Source: Actinophytocola sp. (lineage in GTDB: Bacteria; Actinomycetota; Actinomycetes; Mycobacteriales; Pseudonocardiaceae). From it: a DNA stretch of 64,000 nucleotides. The stretch's first letter is position 1. Each line of letters begins with the position of its first letter. The notes below the pieces were generated by a model. The model was not told the origin of the DNA. It saw only the letters and a program-made list of their open reading frames with translations, and did no database searches. The translations under genes and the position numbers were made by a program. The DNA lies in NCBI RefSeq assembly GCF_009379765.1, contig NZ_WHTD01000007.1:31737-95736 (forward strand), written 5' to 3'. Shown here piece after piece: positions 15,813-25,258 of this stretch.

Positions 15813-15930
15813 TGCCGCGCTCGTTCGCGTTGCTCGGTGTCAATGCCTAGACGGTTGATTCCAAGGGGTCAGTGATCGTAGGCGGTCAGCGATCAGTGCT
15901 CCGATTTGTCGTTGTGCCAGATCGCGGCGG

Positions 15931-16179
15931 TCAGGGCGAGCACCCGCTGCAGGTCAACGCCCTTGGCCGTCCGACGCAGCAAGGTTGGTCTTGATCGTCA
16001 TGCTTAACAGCCTTAAGAGCGAATGCCGCCTTCGCGCGCTTCAGGGCGAGCACCGGGCACCGCTTGCACCGGGAGGACGACCGGCAGCACTTCTTCTTCA
16101 CCTTGCCGGCCTTCATCCACTTGGCGACCTTGCCGGCCGGCGTCCTGTGCTTGCCCAACGTCCACTCCAACGACGACAA
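15931..16179 (-). CDS. Small cysteine-rich protein behind an iron box
   Basis: An 82-residue protein with the segment KCCRSSSRCKRCPVLALKRAK, which I recognise only as a conserved actinobacterial type of unknown function. The N-terminus GKHRTPAGKVAKWMKAGKVKK is strongly basic. The Cys cluster (CC-x5-C-x2-C) could bind metal or an Fe-S cluster. The C-terminal 25 residues look atypical and include a second CC and C-x2-C. The only start reaching the conserved region is TTG 16179 (or in-frame TTG further in), two bases after a DtxR/IdeR box. The mRNA is therefore probably leaderless or has a minimal leader. Iron-dependent control is inferred from that box. Confidence 0.65.
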   Translation of the reverse strand: MSSLEWTLGKHRTPAGKVAKWMKAGKVKKKCCRSSSRCKRCPVLALKRAKAAFALKAVKHDDQDQPCCVGRPRALTCSGCSP

Positions 16180-16181
16180 AT

Positions 16182-16200
16182 TTAGGTTAGGTTAACCTAC
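16182..16200. promoter_or_regulatory. DtxR/IdeR-type iron box
   Basis: TTAGGTTAGGTTAACCTAC matches the 19-bp consensus TTAGGTTAGSCTAACCTAA at 17 positions. It sits immediately upstream of the minus-strand small cysteine protein and 92 bases before typA on the plus strand. The overlap with the expected promoter of the cysteine protein suggests iron-dependent repression of that gene; an effect on typA is less likely. Confidence 0.8.
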
Positions 16201-16291
16201 GAAATCGCCCGCGCACATCCCGCGCCGTGGACCAGCCGGTATCCTTGAGCCTGTCGCGATCAACGTCTGCGCGGCGCCATGAGCCCAAGCC

Positions 16292-18217
16292 ATGAGTCAG
16301 GAGCACACGCGCGTGCCTGCCACCGATACCGGGGCGCCTGCGATCGCCAGGACAGACCTCCGCAACGTCGCGATCGTCGCGCACGTCGACCACGGCAAGA
16401 CCACGCTCGTCGACGCGATGCTGCGCCAGTCGGGGGCCTTCTCCGCCCGCGCCGAGCCGGTGGACCGGATCATGGACTCCGGCGAGCTGGAACGTGAGAA
16501 GGGCATCACGATCCTCGCCAAGAACACCGCCGTGCACCGGCAGACGCCCGACGGCCCGATCACCATCAACGTGATCGACACCCCGGGCCACGCGGACTTC
16601 GGCGGCGAGGTCGAGCGCGGTCTGTCCATGGTGGACGGCGTGCTGCTCCTCGTCGACGCGAGCGAGGGCCCGCTGCCCCAGACCCGCTTCGTCCTGCGCA
16701 AGACCCTCGCCGCCGGGCTGCCGGTCGTGCTCGTGGTCAACAAGGTCGACCGGCAGGACGCGCGCATCGCGGAGGTCGTCTCCGAGACCCACGACCTCCT
16801 CCTCGACCTCGCCACCGAGCTGGACGAGATCGACGCCACCATCCTCGACCTGCCGGTGGTCTACGCCTCCGCGCGCGCCGGCCGGGCGAGCCTCAACGCG
16901 CCCGCGGACGGCGGCCAGCCCGACAGCGACGACCTCGACCCGCTGTTCACGACGCTCCTCGAGCACGTCCCGCCGCCCTCCGGCGACCCAGAGGCCCCGC
17001 TCCGCGCCCTGGTCACCAACCTCGACGCGTCCAGCTTCCTCGGCCGCATCGCGCTGTGCCGGGTGCACGCCGGCACCATCCGCAAGGGCCAGACCGTCGG
17101 CTGGTGCCGCGCGGACGGCAGCGTCACCAACGTCCGGATCACCGAGCTCCTGCTCACCGAGGCGCTCGAGCGCGTCCCGGCCTCCCGCGCCGAGGCCGGC
17201 GACATCGTGGCCATCGCCGGCATCCCCGACATCACCATCGGCGACACGCTCGCCGACCCCGAGGACCCCGAGCCGCTGCCGCGCATCCACATCGACGAGC
17301 CCGCGATCTCGGTCACCCTCGGCGTCAACACCTCGCCGCTGGCCGGCCGGGGCGGCGGCACCAAGCTCACCGCCCGGCTGCTCAGGAGCCGGCTCGACGC
17401 CGAGCTCGTCGGCAACGTGTCGGTCCGGGTCCTGCCCACCGAGCGACCCGACACCTGGGAGGTCCAGGGCCGGGGCGAGCTGGCGCTGGCCATCCTCGTC
17501 GAGACCATGCGCCGGGAGGGATTCGAGCTCACCGTCGGCCGGCCCGAGGTCGTCACCCGCACCGTCGACGGCACCCTCTGCGAGCCGTTCGAGCGGCTCA
17601 CCGTCGACGCTCCCGAGGAGTATCTCGGCGCCATCACCCAGCTCCTCGCCGGGCGCAAGGGCCGGCTCGAGCACATGGGCGGGCACGGGACCGGCCGGGT
17701 CAAGGTCGAGTACGTCGTGCCCAGCCGCGGGCTCATCGGGTTCCGCACCGACTTCCTCACCGAGACCCGCGGCACCGGCATCGCCAACGCGATCTTCGAG
17801 GGCTACTTCCCGTGGGCGGGCCACATCCGCGGCCGGCACTCCGGCTCGCTGGTCGCCGACCGCACGGGCGCGGTGACGGGCTACGCCATGATGCAGCTCG
17901 CCGACCGGGGCACGTTCTTCGTCGAGCCGGGCGCGCAGGTCTACCAGGGCATGGTGGTCGGCGAGAACCCGCGCGCCGAGGACCTCGACGTCAACGTCAC
18001 GCGGGAGAAGAAGCTGACGAACATGCGCTCCTCCACCGGCGACGAGCTCGAACGGCTCGCCCGGCCGCGCAAGCTCGTGCTCGAGGAGGCGCTGGAGTTC
18101 TGCGCCCAGGACGAGTGCGTCGAGGTCGCGCCGGAGGTCGTGCGCATCCGCAAGGTCGTCCTCGACAGCGTCCAGCGCGCCCGCGAGCGCTCGCGGGCCA
18201 AGTCGCGGGACGCCTGA
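16292..18217 (+). CDS. typA: Translational GTPase TypA/BipA
   Basis: A ribosome-associated GTPase of 641 residues, the full family length. The G domain shows AHVDHGKTTLVDAM (G1), the KGITI effector region, DTPGHADFGGEVERGLSMVDG (G3) and NKVDRQDAR (G4). An EF-G-like domain II and the BipA C-terminal domain (LEHMGGHGTGRVKVEYVVPSRGLIGFRTDF) follow. ATG 16292 is used. The next gene is an lpqW-like lipoprotein, matching the mycobacterial order typA-lpqW. The role is in ribosome assembly and stress or low-temperature translation, from family knowledge. Confidence 0.97.
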   Translation: MSQEHTRVPATDTGAPAIARTDLRNVAIVAHVDHGKTTLVDAMLRQSGAFSARAEPVDRIMDSGELEREKGITILAKNTAVHRQTPDGPITINVIDTPGHADFGGEVERGLSMVDGVLLLVDASEGPLPQTRFVLRKTLAAGLPVVLVVNKVDRQDARIAEVVSETHDLLLDLATELDEIDATILDLPVVYASARAGRASLNAPADGGQPDSDDLDPLFTTLLEHVPPPSGDPEAPLRALVTNLDASSFLGRIALCRVHAGTIRKGQTVGWCRADGSVTNVRITELLLTEALERVPASRAEAGDIVAIAGIPDITIGDTLADPEDPEPLPRIHIDEPAISVTLGVNTSPLAGRGGGTKLTARLLRSRLDAELVGNVSVRVLPTERPDTWEVQGRGELALAILVETMRREGFELTVGRPEVVTRTVDGTLCEPFERLTVDAPEEYLGAITQLLAGRKGRLEHMGGHGTGRVKVEYVVPSRGLIGFRTDFLTETRGTGIANAIFEGYFPWAGHIRGRHSGSLVADRTGAVTGYAMMQLADRGTFFVEPGAQVYQGMVVGENPRAEDLDVNVTREKKLTNMRSSTGDELERLARPRKLVLEEALEFCAQDECVEVAPEVVRIRKVVLDSVQRARERSRAKSRDA

Positions 18218-18310
18218 GGGAACCGCCACCAGGGCCCGCACGTCACCTGAACGGTGGCTTGCGGGGGCGGTCTGAGAGGGTCGAGCCAGCACCAAGGGGA
18301 GGTGACCGGC

Positions 18311-20017
18311 GTGACACCGAAGGCTCGATGGCTGTCGCCGCTGGTCGGCGTCCTGGTGATCGGAACGGTGCTGGCCGGCTGCACGCCCGCGCCCCGCCTG
18401 GTCGACACCCCGGTGACCAGCCCGGTGCCGGACACGGTCGACACCGGCGAGGTCGTGATCGGGGTGAGCACCCTCGCCGGCGGCTACAACCCGCACGACG
18501 TCGCCGACCAGTCGGCCATCACCACGGCGCTCGCCAACGTCCTGCTTCCCTCGGTGTTCCGGCCCGGTCCGGACGGCGTCCCGCAGCTGGACCGCACGGT
18601 GCTGAGCTCGGCGGGCGTCACCAGCGCCGACCCGTACACCGTCACCTACCAGATCCGCTCCGACGCCTCCTGGTCGGACGCCGCGCCGCTGGCCGCCGAG
18701 GACTTCGTCTACCTGTGGCAGCAGATCACCGGCAACCCGGGCGCGATCGACGCGGCCGGCTACCGGCTCATCACCGACATCAACGCCCGCGACGCGGGCA
18801 AGGTCGTCGAGGTCGTGTTCGACCAGCCCTACCCCGGCTGGCGCTCCTTGTTCTCCGGCCTGCTGCCCGCGCACCTGCTCAAGGACGCCCCTGGCGGCTG
18901 GGCCGGCGCGCTGCAGAGCAACTTCCCGGCCACCGCGGGCCCGTACGCCATCAAGACCCTGGACACCGACCGCGGCGAGGTCGTCCTCGAGCGCAACGAC
19001 CGGTACTGGGAGGAGCCGGCCACGCTCGACCGGATCATCCTGCGCCGCGCCGACCAGACCGGCATCGTCGAGGCGCTCGACGCCGGCCACGACCAGGTCG
19101 CGCTCGCCAGGACCGACTCGGTGGGCACCAACCTGCTCACCGACCTCGCCCCCGCCGTCACCACCAAGTCGGTGCCCCGCCCGTCGGTCACCACGCTCAC
19201 GCTGCGGCCGGACCGGCCGCGGCTCACCGACCTCGCCGTCCGCCAGGCCGTCGTCGCGTCGCTCGACCGGGACCAGCTGATCACCGTCGGCACCGGCAAC
19301 GGCCCGGCCGGCGCGTTGCGGGCCGACGCCCAGGTGCTCGCGCCGAGCTCGCCCGGCTACGCCAGGACCATCCCCGCCACGCCCGCCGCCGCCACCGCGG
19401 CGCAGCTGCTCGGCGGCGCCGGCTACGTCAAGACCTCCGCAGGCTGGACCAAGGACGGCCGGCCGCTGCGCCTCGTCATCGGCGCGCCCGAGGAGCGCGA
19501 GGGCGCCCAGCGGATCGCCGAGGACGTCGCCCGCCAGCTCACCGCGGCCGGCATCGGCGCCGAGGTCGTCGAGCCGCCGGCCGACCAGCTCTACGCCCAG
19601 CTGTACGCGACGGACGCCGGCTCGGACGGCAACGACGGGGACGGGGACGGCCAGGGCGATGCCGTGGACCTCGCGGTGATCAGCCAGCCGGTCGGCGGCG
19701 ACCAGGCCACCGTCCTCGCCACCAACTTCGGCTGCACCGTTCCCGAGGACGGCGGGCAGCCGGTGCCGGCCAACCCGCTCGGCTTCTGCGACCCCGGCCT
19801 CCAGGCGACCATGGACGCCGCGCTGACCGGCGCACTCTCCGTGACGGACGCGCTCGCCGCGGTCGAGCCCGCGCTGTGGCGGGCCGCCGTCTCGGTGCCG
19901 TTGTTCCAGGAGGCGGACACGCTCGCCGTCCGCCCTGAGGTGTCCGGCGTGACCGTCGGCCCACCGCTCGTTGGTCCGTTCGCCGGGGCCGCGTCCTGGC
20001 GACGCTCCGCCACTTGA
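18311..20017 (+). CDS. lpqW: LpqW-like lipoprotein (family 5 solute-binding fold)
   Basis: A 568-residue lipoprotein. The N-terminal signal ends in the lipobox VLAGC (Cys near residue 24), followed by a Pro/Thr-rich linker and a family 5 peptide-binding fold (YNPHDVADQSAITTALANVL, YQIRSDASWSDAAPLAAEDF and FNQ-type later segments). GTG 18311 has AAGGGGAGG upstream; GTG 18302 is possible. In mycobacteria the gene after typA is lpqW, a substrate-binding-like protein that influences phosphatidylinositol mannoside/lipomannan synthesis rather than import. Position and fold both support that assignment here. A peptide-import role with the dpp genes downstream cannot be excluded. Confidence 0.78.
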   Translation: MTPKARWLSPLVGVLVIGTVLAGCTPAPRLVDTPVTSPVPDTVDTGEVVIGVSTLAGGYNPHDVADQSAITTALANVLLPSVFRPGPDGVPQLDRTVLSSAGVTSADPYTVTYQIRSDASWSDAAPLAAEDFVYLWQQITGNPGAIDAAGYRLITDINARDAGKVVEVVFDQPYPGWRSLFSGLLPAHLLKDAPGGWAGALQSNFPATAGPYAIKTLDTDRGEVVLERNDRYWEEPATLDRIILRRADQTGIVEALDAGHDQVALARTDSVGTNLLTDLAPAVTTKSVPRPSVTTLTLRPDRPRLTDLAVRQAVVASLDRDQLITVGTGNGPAGALRADAQVLAPSSPGYARTIPATPAAATAAQLLGGAGYVKTSAGWTKDGRPLRLVIGAPEEREGAQRIAEDVARQLTAAGIGAEVVEPPADQLYAQLYATDAGSDGNDGDGDGQGDAVDLAVISQPVGGDQATVLATNFGCTVPEDGGQPVPANPLGFCDPGLQATMDAALTGALSVTDALAAVEPALWRAAVSVPLFQEADTLAVRPEVSGVTVGPPLVGPFAGAASWRRSAT

Positions 20018-20477
20018 GGGCAGCTCTGCGTCCAATCGCGACTGCCGGCCGGGTGCGCAAACGAAAGGTTCCGGACATCTCGGAGACACCGGGCGGCTAC
20101 CGGCGCCACCCGCCGAAAGGAGGTTCTCACCTGCGTTTAGTACCGTGCGGTAACCATTGAGTCGCGTCCCGCCACCACCGTGTCACCCTTTGGTCACGAT
20201 CGGGCGCATGTGCGTGACGGCGGTTGTTGGAGTTCCTACCGTCCTGCAACGGTGCGTCGGCAATTTGGTTCCGTCGCGTCACAAGATCACCATGTGGGTG
20301 CTGACCAGACCGAGGTCAACGACGACGCGCGCAAGTAGACGAAACCGTGAATCGGACGGAGCATTCCCCGACCCGCCCCCGGCTTCGCGGTTTATCCCAG
20401 CTACGTGCACGATGTGTCACGACAACATAGGGCGCACGCCCGTCAAGTGCGTGCTCGCTCACGGAGGAACTGACTTG
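20018..20477 (+). other. 460-bp promoter region of the peptide importer
   Basis: No gene is supported here, although an open frame from 20157 runs into the binding protein. GC-rich inverted sequence occurs around 20077-20120 and could terminate lpqW transcription. AT-richer stretches near 20150-20330 and 20390-20460 may hold promoters for the importer operon. I see no recognisable operator. Confidence 0.4.
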
Positions 20478-22196
20478 ATGAGGAACAAAGCATTGTGGCT
20501 ACGGGCCGCCGCAGGCCTCACGGCCGCGACGCTCGTGCTCACGGCGTGCTCCCAGAAGGAGAACACCGGCTCCGGCAACAACGGTGGTGACGGTGACAAC
20601 GCGAAGCCGTCCTCCGGTTGGCCGGAGACCCCCGAGCCCGAGATCAAGGAAGGAAAGGTCGGCGGTACGTTCCGGTTCGGCATCTCCGAGCCGACCGCGA
20701 TCGACCCTTACAACGCGCAGGAGTCCGAGGGCATCCTGGTCACCCAGAACCTCTTCACGGGACTGATCAAGGTCGAGCCCGACGGCACGCCCGAGCCCGG
20801 CGTGGCCGAGAAGTGGGAGAACAACGACGACTGCACCGAGTGGACCTTCGACCTGAAGACGGGCACGAAGTTCCACAACGGCGAGGAGGTCACCTCGGCG
20901 TCGTTCAAGCGAGGCTGGGAGCGCACCGCCGCCAAGGCATCCGCCTCCGAGGTCGCCTACCACCTGGCGGGCATCAAGGGCTTCGACGAGATGCAGGCCG
21001 GCACCGCGAACACGATGTCCGGTGTGGACGCCTCCGACCCGGCCAAGCTGGTGGTGACGCTGGCGGAGCCGAACTGTGAGTTCTTCCTCCGGACCAACCA
21101 CCCGGTGTACAGCCCGGTGCCGGAGTCGGCCGGTGCCCCGGCCGCGGGCAACCCCTACGTCGACGCGCCGATCGGCAACGGGCCGTTCATGATGGACGGC
21201 AAGTGGGAGCACGACAAGGGCATCAAGCTCAAGCGCTTCGCCGACTACGGCGCGGGTGACGCGGCGTACCTCGAGACCGTCGAGATCACCATCACCGCCA
21301 ACGGCAGCGACGACGAGTACGCCGGTTACCAGAACGGCACGTTCGACTGGGCCCGCATGCCGACGCCGGTCCTTTCCCAGGCTCGCTCCACCTACGAGCC
21401 GAAGGGTCAGTGGATCACCCGCAACACCAACGGCATGAACTACCTGCTGGTGATGGACACGAAGAAGCCGACGGACACCCCGGAGGCACGCAAGGCGATC
21501 TCCATGGCGATCGACCGTGACTCGATCATCAACAGCATCTTCCAGGGTTCGCAGACCCCGGCGACGTCGTTCGTGCCGCCGGTGTTCACGGATGGCTTCC
21601 AGGACGGTGTCTGTACCGCGTGCAAGTACGACCTCGACGAGGCGAAGAAGCTCGCCAAGGAGGCCGGGCTGACCGAGGGCACCGAGCTGAACATGCAGTT
21701 CAACGTCGACGCCGGCCACGACGAGTGGATGGCGGCGATCAAGGACCAGCTCGAGACCAACCTCGGACTGAAGATCAACATGACCTCGGTTCCGTTCACC
21801 GACCTGCTGGACAACGAGCGTCAGCCGAGCTCCACCGGCCTGTACCGGTCGGCGTGGGGCGCGGACTACCCGACCCCGGAGAACTTCCTGACGCCGCTGC
21901 TGGCGACCTCCGCGATCGGCGCTGCCAGCCCGAACGACCCGGCGACGGGTGACAACAAGGGCCGCTACAGCAACAAGGAGTTCGACGACCTGCTGGCCGA
22001 GGCCAAGTCCAACCCGGACGAGGCCGAGCGGATCAAGCTGTACCAGCAGGCCGAGAAGATCGCGATCGGTGACGACCTGGCGAACATTCCGCTGTGGAAC
22101 CGCACCCAGCACCGTCTCGCGAACACGGACAAGTACATCAACATGCGCATGGACTTCAACGAGAACCCCGACCTGTCGGTCATCAGCATCAAGTGA
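20478..22196 (+). CDS. Oligopeptide ABC transporter substrate-binding lipoprotein
   Basis: A 572-residue family 5 binding protein anchored as a lipoprotein. MRNKALWLRAAAGLTAATLV leads to the lipobox LTACS near residue 24, then a Gly/Asn-rich linker. Family signatures include VTQNLFTGLIK, LKTGTKFHNGEEVTSASF and the late segment GADYPTPENF. Most of the open frame upstream (from 20157) lacks coding features. ATG 20478 has GGAGG nearby and starts the signal peptide. It is followed by a strong hairpin (22213-22241) before the permease genes, which would give an excess of the binding protein. The peptide specificity is unknown. Confidence 0.93.
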   Translation: MRNKALWLRAAAGLTAATLVLTACSQKENTGSGNNGGDGDNAKPSSGWPETPEPEIKEGKVGGTFRFGISEPTAIDPYNAQESEGILVTQNLFTGLIKVEPDGTPEPGVAEKWENNDDCTEWTFDLKTGTKFHNGEEVTSASFKRGWERTAAKASASEVAYHLAGIKGFDEMQAGTANTMSGVDASDPAKLVVTLAEPNCEFFLRTNHPVYSPVPESAGAPAAGNPYVDAPIGNGPFMMDGKWEHDKGIKLKRFADYGAGDAAYLETVEITITANGSDDEYAGYQNGTFDWARMPTPVLSQARSTYEPKGQWITRNTNGMNYLLVMDTKKPTDTPEARKAISMAIDRDSIINSIFQGSQTPATSFVPPVFTDGFQDGVCTACKYDLDEAKKLAKEAGLTEGTELNMQFNVDAGHDEWMAAIKDQLETNLGLKINMTSVPFTDLLDNERQPSSTGLYRSAWGADYPTPENFLTPLLATSAIGAASPNDPATGDNKGRYSNKEFDDLLAEAKSNPDEAERIKLYQQAEKIAIGDDLANIPLWNRTQHRLANTDKYINMRMDFNENPDLSVISIK

Positions 22197-22212
22197 ACTG
22201 AGTAACCGTGGT

Positions 22213-22241
22213 GGCCGCGGCCCGCTCGCCGGGCCGCGGCC
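22213..22241 (+). terminator. Intra-operon hairpin after the binding protein
   Basis: A perfect 12-bp stem GGCCGCGGCCCG / CGGGCCGCGGCC with a 5-base loop lies between the binding-protein gene and the first permease. Without a U-tract it is probably a partial terminator or an mRNA-stabilising structure, setting the usual excess of binding protein over membrane components. Confidence 0.65.
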
Positions 22242-22293
22242 ATCGCTACGGTCGACCTGAAATTCTTCGATCCGAGGAAGCCGGCACCATCCA

Positions 22294-23226
22294 ATGGGGA
22301 AGTTCGTAATACGCAGGCTCGCCCAGGCCGTACTGGTAGTGATCGCGGCGACGCTCCTGCTGTTCATCGGTCTGTTCGTGCTCGGGGACCCCTTCGCCTC
22401 TACAGGCGACAAGGTGGTGCCACCGGAGACGCAGGCGATCCTGCGTGAGAAGTTCGGGCTCGACCAGTCCCTGCCCATGCAGTACCTGACCTACCTGGGA
22501 AACCTGTTCACCGGTGACCTGGGTATCGACTTCAACCAGCGCCGCCAGGTCTCGGAGATGATCGGCGACGCCCTGCCGGCCACCGCCCGGCTCGCGCTGG
22601 TCGCCATCGTCATCGACGTGCTCATCGGTGTGGTCGCCGGCATCATCGCCGCCGTGTGGCGCTACTCCTTCTGGGACGTGCTCGTCACCATCCTGACCAC
22701 CCTGGCCATCGGCGTCCCGACCTTCGTGATCGGCGTCTGGCTGCGCCAGACGGTCTCGGGCAACTTCATCTTCCCCGGCGTACCGAGATCGTTCACCGAA
22801 GTGGTGCCGTGGTACCAAGAAGTGCTGCTGCCGGCGCTCACCCTGGCCATAGTCGACGCGGCGTTCATCGCCCGCCTGATGCGCGGCTCCATGCTGGAGG
22901 TCCTGCGCGCCGACTACATCCGCACCGCACGTGCTAAAGGCCTCGGCGAGCGGACCGTGATCCTCAAACACGCCTTCCGCAACTCGATCATCCCCGTGGT
23001 GACGTATGTCGGCATCAGCATCGGCGTCCTCATGGGTGGCGCGCTCATCACCGAAACCCTGTTCCAGTACAACGGTGTCGGGTTCCTGCTGGTGAAGTCG
23101 ATCAACCAGAACAACAACCCCGTGATCATGGCCATCGTGACGTTCGCGGTGCTGATATACGTGTTCCTCAGCATGATCGTCGACGTCCTGTACGCCTATC
23201 TCGATCCACGGATCCGGCTGAGCTGA
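22294..23226 (+). CDS. dppB: Peptide ABC transporter permease, DppB type
   Basis: Inner-membrane permease of 310 residues with about six transmembrane helices. The DppB/OppB N-terminal block ILREKFGLDQSLPMQYLTYL and the EAA-loop region YIRTARAKGLGERTVILKHA are present, the latter contacting the ATPases. It is the first membrane subunit of the binding protein-permease-permease-ATPase-ATPase operon. A second DppB-type gene at 26374 is closely similar by eye, so this importer has two alternative first permeases. Confidence 0.95.
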   Translation: MGKFVIRRLAQAVLVVIAATLLLFIGLFVLGDPFASTGDKVVPPETQAILREKFGLDQSLPMQYLTYLGNLFTGDLGIDFNQRRQVSEMIGDALPATARLALVAIVIDVLIGVVAGIIAAVWRYSFWDVLVTILTTLAIGVPTFVIGVWLRQTVSGNFIFPGVPRSFTEVVPWYQEVLLPALTLAIVDAAFIARLMRGSMLEVLRADYIRTARAKGLGERTVILKHAFRNSIIPVVTYVGISIGVLMGGALITETLFQYNGVGFLLVKSINQNNNPVIMAIVTFAVLIYVFLSMIVDVLYAYLDPRIRLS

Positions 23227-23241
23227 GTGAGGTAGACACCC

Positions 23242-24198
23242 GTGACCACCACTCCTGACCCGGCTGACCTGAGCATGCCCGCACAGGCGGTGCTCGTCGA
23301 GCCGGTAGAACCCTACGAACCGGTGCCCGAGGGCGACGCACCCAAGGCGCCCTCGCACGGGCAGTTCGCCGACATGTGGCGGCGGTTCCGGCGCAACAGG
23401 CTGGCCATGCTCGGTCTGGCCGTCGTCGTGATCCTCATCGCGCTCGCCCTCCTGCAGCCGTTCATCTCGCCGTACGACCCGTACGACCAGAACCTGGTGA
23501 ACTCGCTGCAGTCACCGGGCGCCGAGCACTGGTTCGGCACCGACGTCCTGGGCCGCGACCTGTTCTCCGGGATGCTCTACGGCCTGCAGCTCGCGCTGCT
23601 CGTTGGCCTGTGCACGATGCTCGGCTCGATGCTCCTCGGCGTCACGCTCGGCGCGCTGGCCGGCTACCGGGGCCGGTTCGCCGACGGCCTGATCATGCGC
23701 ACCACCGACATCTTCCTGGCCTTCCCGTTCCTGGTCGGTGCGATCCTCGTGGTCCGCACGTTCGGCTCGGGGGTCACGCAGGTGATCATCGCGCTGGTGA
23801 TCCTCGGCTGGCCGACCGCGGCCCGGCTGATGCGCGGCCAGATGCTGGCGCTCCGCGAGGCGGAGTACGTCGAGGCGGCCCGCTCGATCGGCGCGTCGGA
23901 CAGCCGGATCGTGGTGCGGCACATCCTGCCCAACGCGATCCAGCCGGTGTTCATCTACTCCTTCACCAGCATCGGCGTCGCGGTGGTCGCGATGGCCTCG
24001 CTGGCCTATCTCGGCGTGGGCGTGCCACCGGACACCCCGGAGTGGGGCCGGCTGATCAACCAGGGCATCGAGCAGGTCAGGGTGGACGGCAAGGACTTCC
24101 TGTGGATCTTCCCGAGCGCCGCGATCTGCCTGACCACCCTGGCCTTCGCGTTCGTGGCCGACGGCCTGCGTGACGCGCTCGACCCGAAGCTGCGATAA
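23242..24198 (+). CDS. dppC: Peptide ABC transporter permease, DppC type
   Basis: Second permease, 318 residues from GTG 23242. The DppC signature is clear: cytoplasmic N-terminus, FRRNRLAMLGLAVVVILI, the PHWFGTD-like block GAEHWFGTDVLGRDLFSGML, and the EAA loop YVEAARSIGASDSRIVVRHI. It forms the channel heterodimer with the DppB subunit. It lies 15 bases after dppB and 16 bases before dppD. Confidence 0.95.
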   Translation: MTTTPDPADLSMPAQAVLVEPVEPYEPVPEGDAPKAPSHGQFADMWRRFRRNRLAMLGLAVVVILIALALLQPFISPYDPYDQNLVNSLQSPGAEHWFGTDVLGRDLFSGMLYGLQLALLVGLCTMLGSMLLGVTLGALAGYRGRFADGLIMRTTDIFLAFPFLVGAILVVRTFGSGVTQVIIALVILGWPTAARLMRGQMLALREAEYVEAARSIGASDSRIVVRHILPNAIQPVFIYSFTSIGVAVVAMASLAYLGVGVPPDTPEWGRLINQGIEQVRVDGKDFLWIFPSAAICLTTLAFAFVADGLRDALDPKLR

Positions 24199-24214
24199 GA
24201 GGAGAACCCAGAAC

Positions 24215-25258
24215 ATGAGCAGCGCTTCGGAGATCGACCTCGAGCGCCCATCCGCGTCCCTGCTCGAGATCCGCGACCTGCGGGTGCACTTCAACACCGA
24301 CTACGGCGTGGTGAAGGCCGTCGACGGGGTGTCCTGGCACGTCAACGAGGGCGAGACGCTCGCCATCGTGGGTGAGTCCGGCTCCGGGAAGTCGGTGTCC
24401 GCGATGACCATCCTCGGCCTCGTGCCGAGCCCGCCAGCGACGTTCCCGAGCGGGGACGTCCTCCTGCGCGGCCGGTCCCTGCTGAAGATGTCCGAGAAGC
24501 AGCAGCGGAAGCTTCGCGGCAGCCAGATCGCGATGATCTTCCAGGACCCGTTGACCGCGCTGAACCCGGTGTTCAAGGTCGGGGACCAGATCGCCGAGAT
24601 GGTGCGCGTGCACCAGGACGTGACCAAACACACCGCGCGCAAGCGTGCGCTGGACCTGCTCGGCGAGGTCGGCATCCCCAACCCCGCCGTGCGCCTTAAC
24701 CAGTACCCGCACGAGTTCTCCGGCGGTATGCGCCAGCGCGCGATGATCGCGATGGCGCTGGCCAACGACCCGCACGTGCTGCTGGCCGACGAGCCGACCA
24801 CCGCGCTGGACGTGACCGTGCAGGCGCAGATCATGGCGCTGCTGGTGAAGCTCCAGGAGGACCGCAACACCGCGATCGTGCTGATCACGCACGACCTCGG
24901 GGTGGTCGCGAGCCATGCGGACCGGATCAACGTCATGTACGCCGGCAAGATCGTCGAGACCGGCACCGCGGACGAGATCTTCTACGAGCCCCGGCACGCC
25001 TACACCTTCGGCCTGCTGTCCAGCCTGCCGAGGATGGACCACCGCCGGCAGGAGCGACTGGTGCCGATCAAGGGCGTGCCGCCGAGCCTGGCGAACGTGC
25101 CGCGGGGCTGCCCGTTCCACCCCCGTTGCGCGTTCGCGACCGACGAGTGCCTGCCGCAGGTGCCGGCCCTCGTCGACGTCGGGGCGCCCGGGCACCAGGC
25201 GGCGTGCGTGCACAGTGACCGGGTCGCGATGGCCCAGGACGAGAGGGTTGCCCAATGA
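24215..25258 (+). CDS. dppD: Peptide ABC transporter ATPase, DppD type
   Basis: ATP-binding subunit, 347 residues. Walker A GESGSGKS, signature FSGGMRQRAMIAMAL, Walker B VLLADEPTTALD and the switch His in THDLG are all present. The C-terminal oligopeptide/dipeptide block with CPFHPRCAFATDEC carries the Cys cluster seen in this subfamily, which in some relatives binds an Fe-S cluster. ATG 24215 has AGAGGAGAA upstream. It overlaps dppF by ATGA. Confidence 0.95.
   Translation: MSSASEIDLERPSASLLEIRDLRVHFNTDYGVVKAVDGVSWHVNEGETLAIVGESGSGKSVSAMTILGLVPSPPATFPSGDVLLRGRSLLKMSEKQQRKLRGSQIAMIFQDPLTALNPVFKVGDQIAEMVRVHQDVTKHTARKRALDLLGEVGIPNPAVRLNQYPHEFSGGMRQRAMIAMALANDPHVLLADEPTTALDVTVQAQIMALLVKLQEDRNTAIVLITHDLGVVASHADRINVMYAGKIVETGTADEIFYEPRHAYTFGLLSSLPRMDHRRQERLVPIKGVPPSLANVPRGCPFHPRCAFATDECLPQVPALVDVGAPGHQAACVHSDRVAMAQDERVAQ

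Noticed and set aside
16187..20089. A 1300-codon minus-strand frame opposite typA and lpqW
   Set aside because: This is an antisense shadow of two clear genes; composition is that of a complementary reading of high-GC codons and no domain is recognisable.
20157..20477. A longer N-terminus for the peptide-binding lipoprotein
   Set aside because: The signal peptide with lipobox starts at 20478 with GGAGG upstream; the extension has no coding character.
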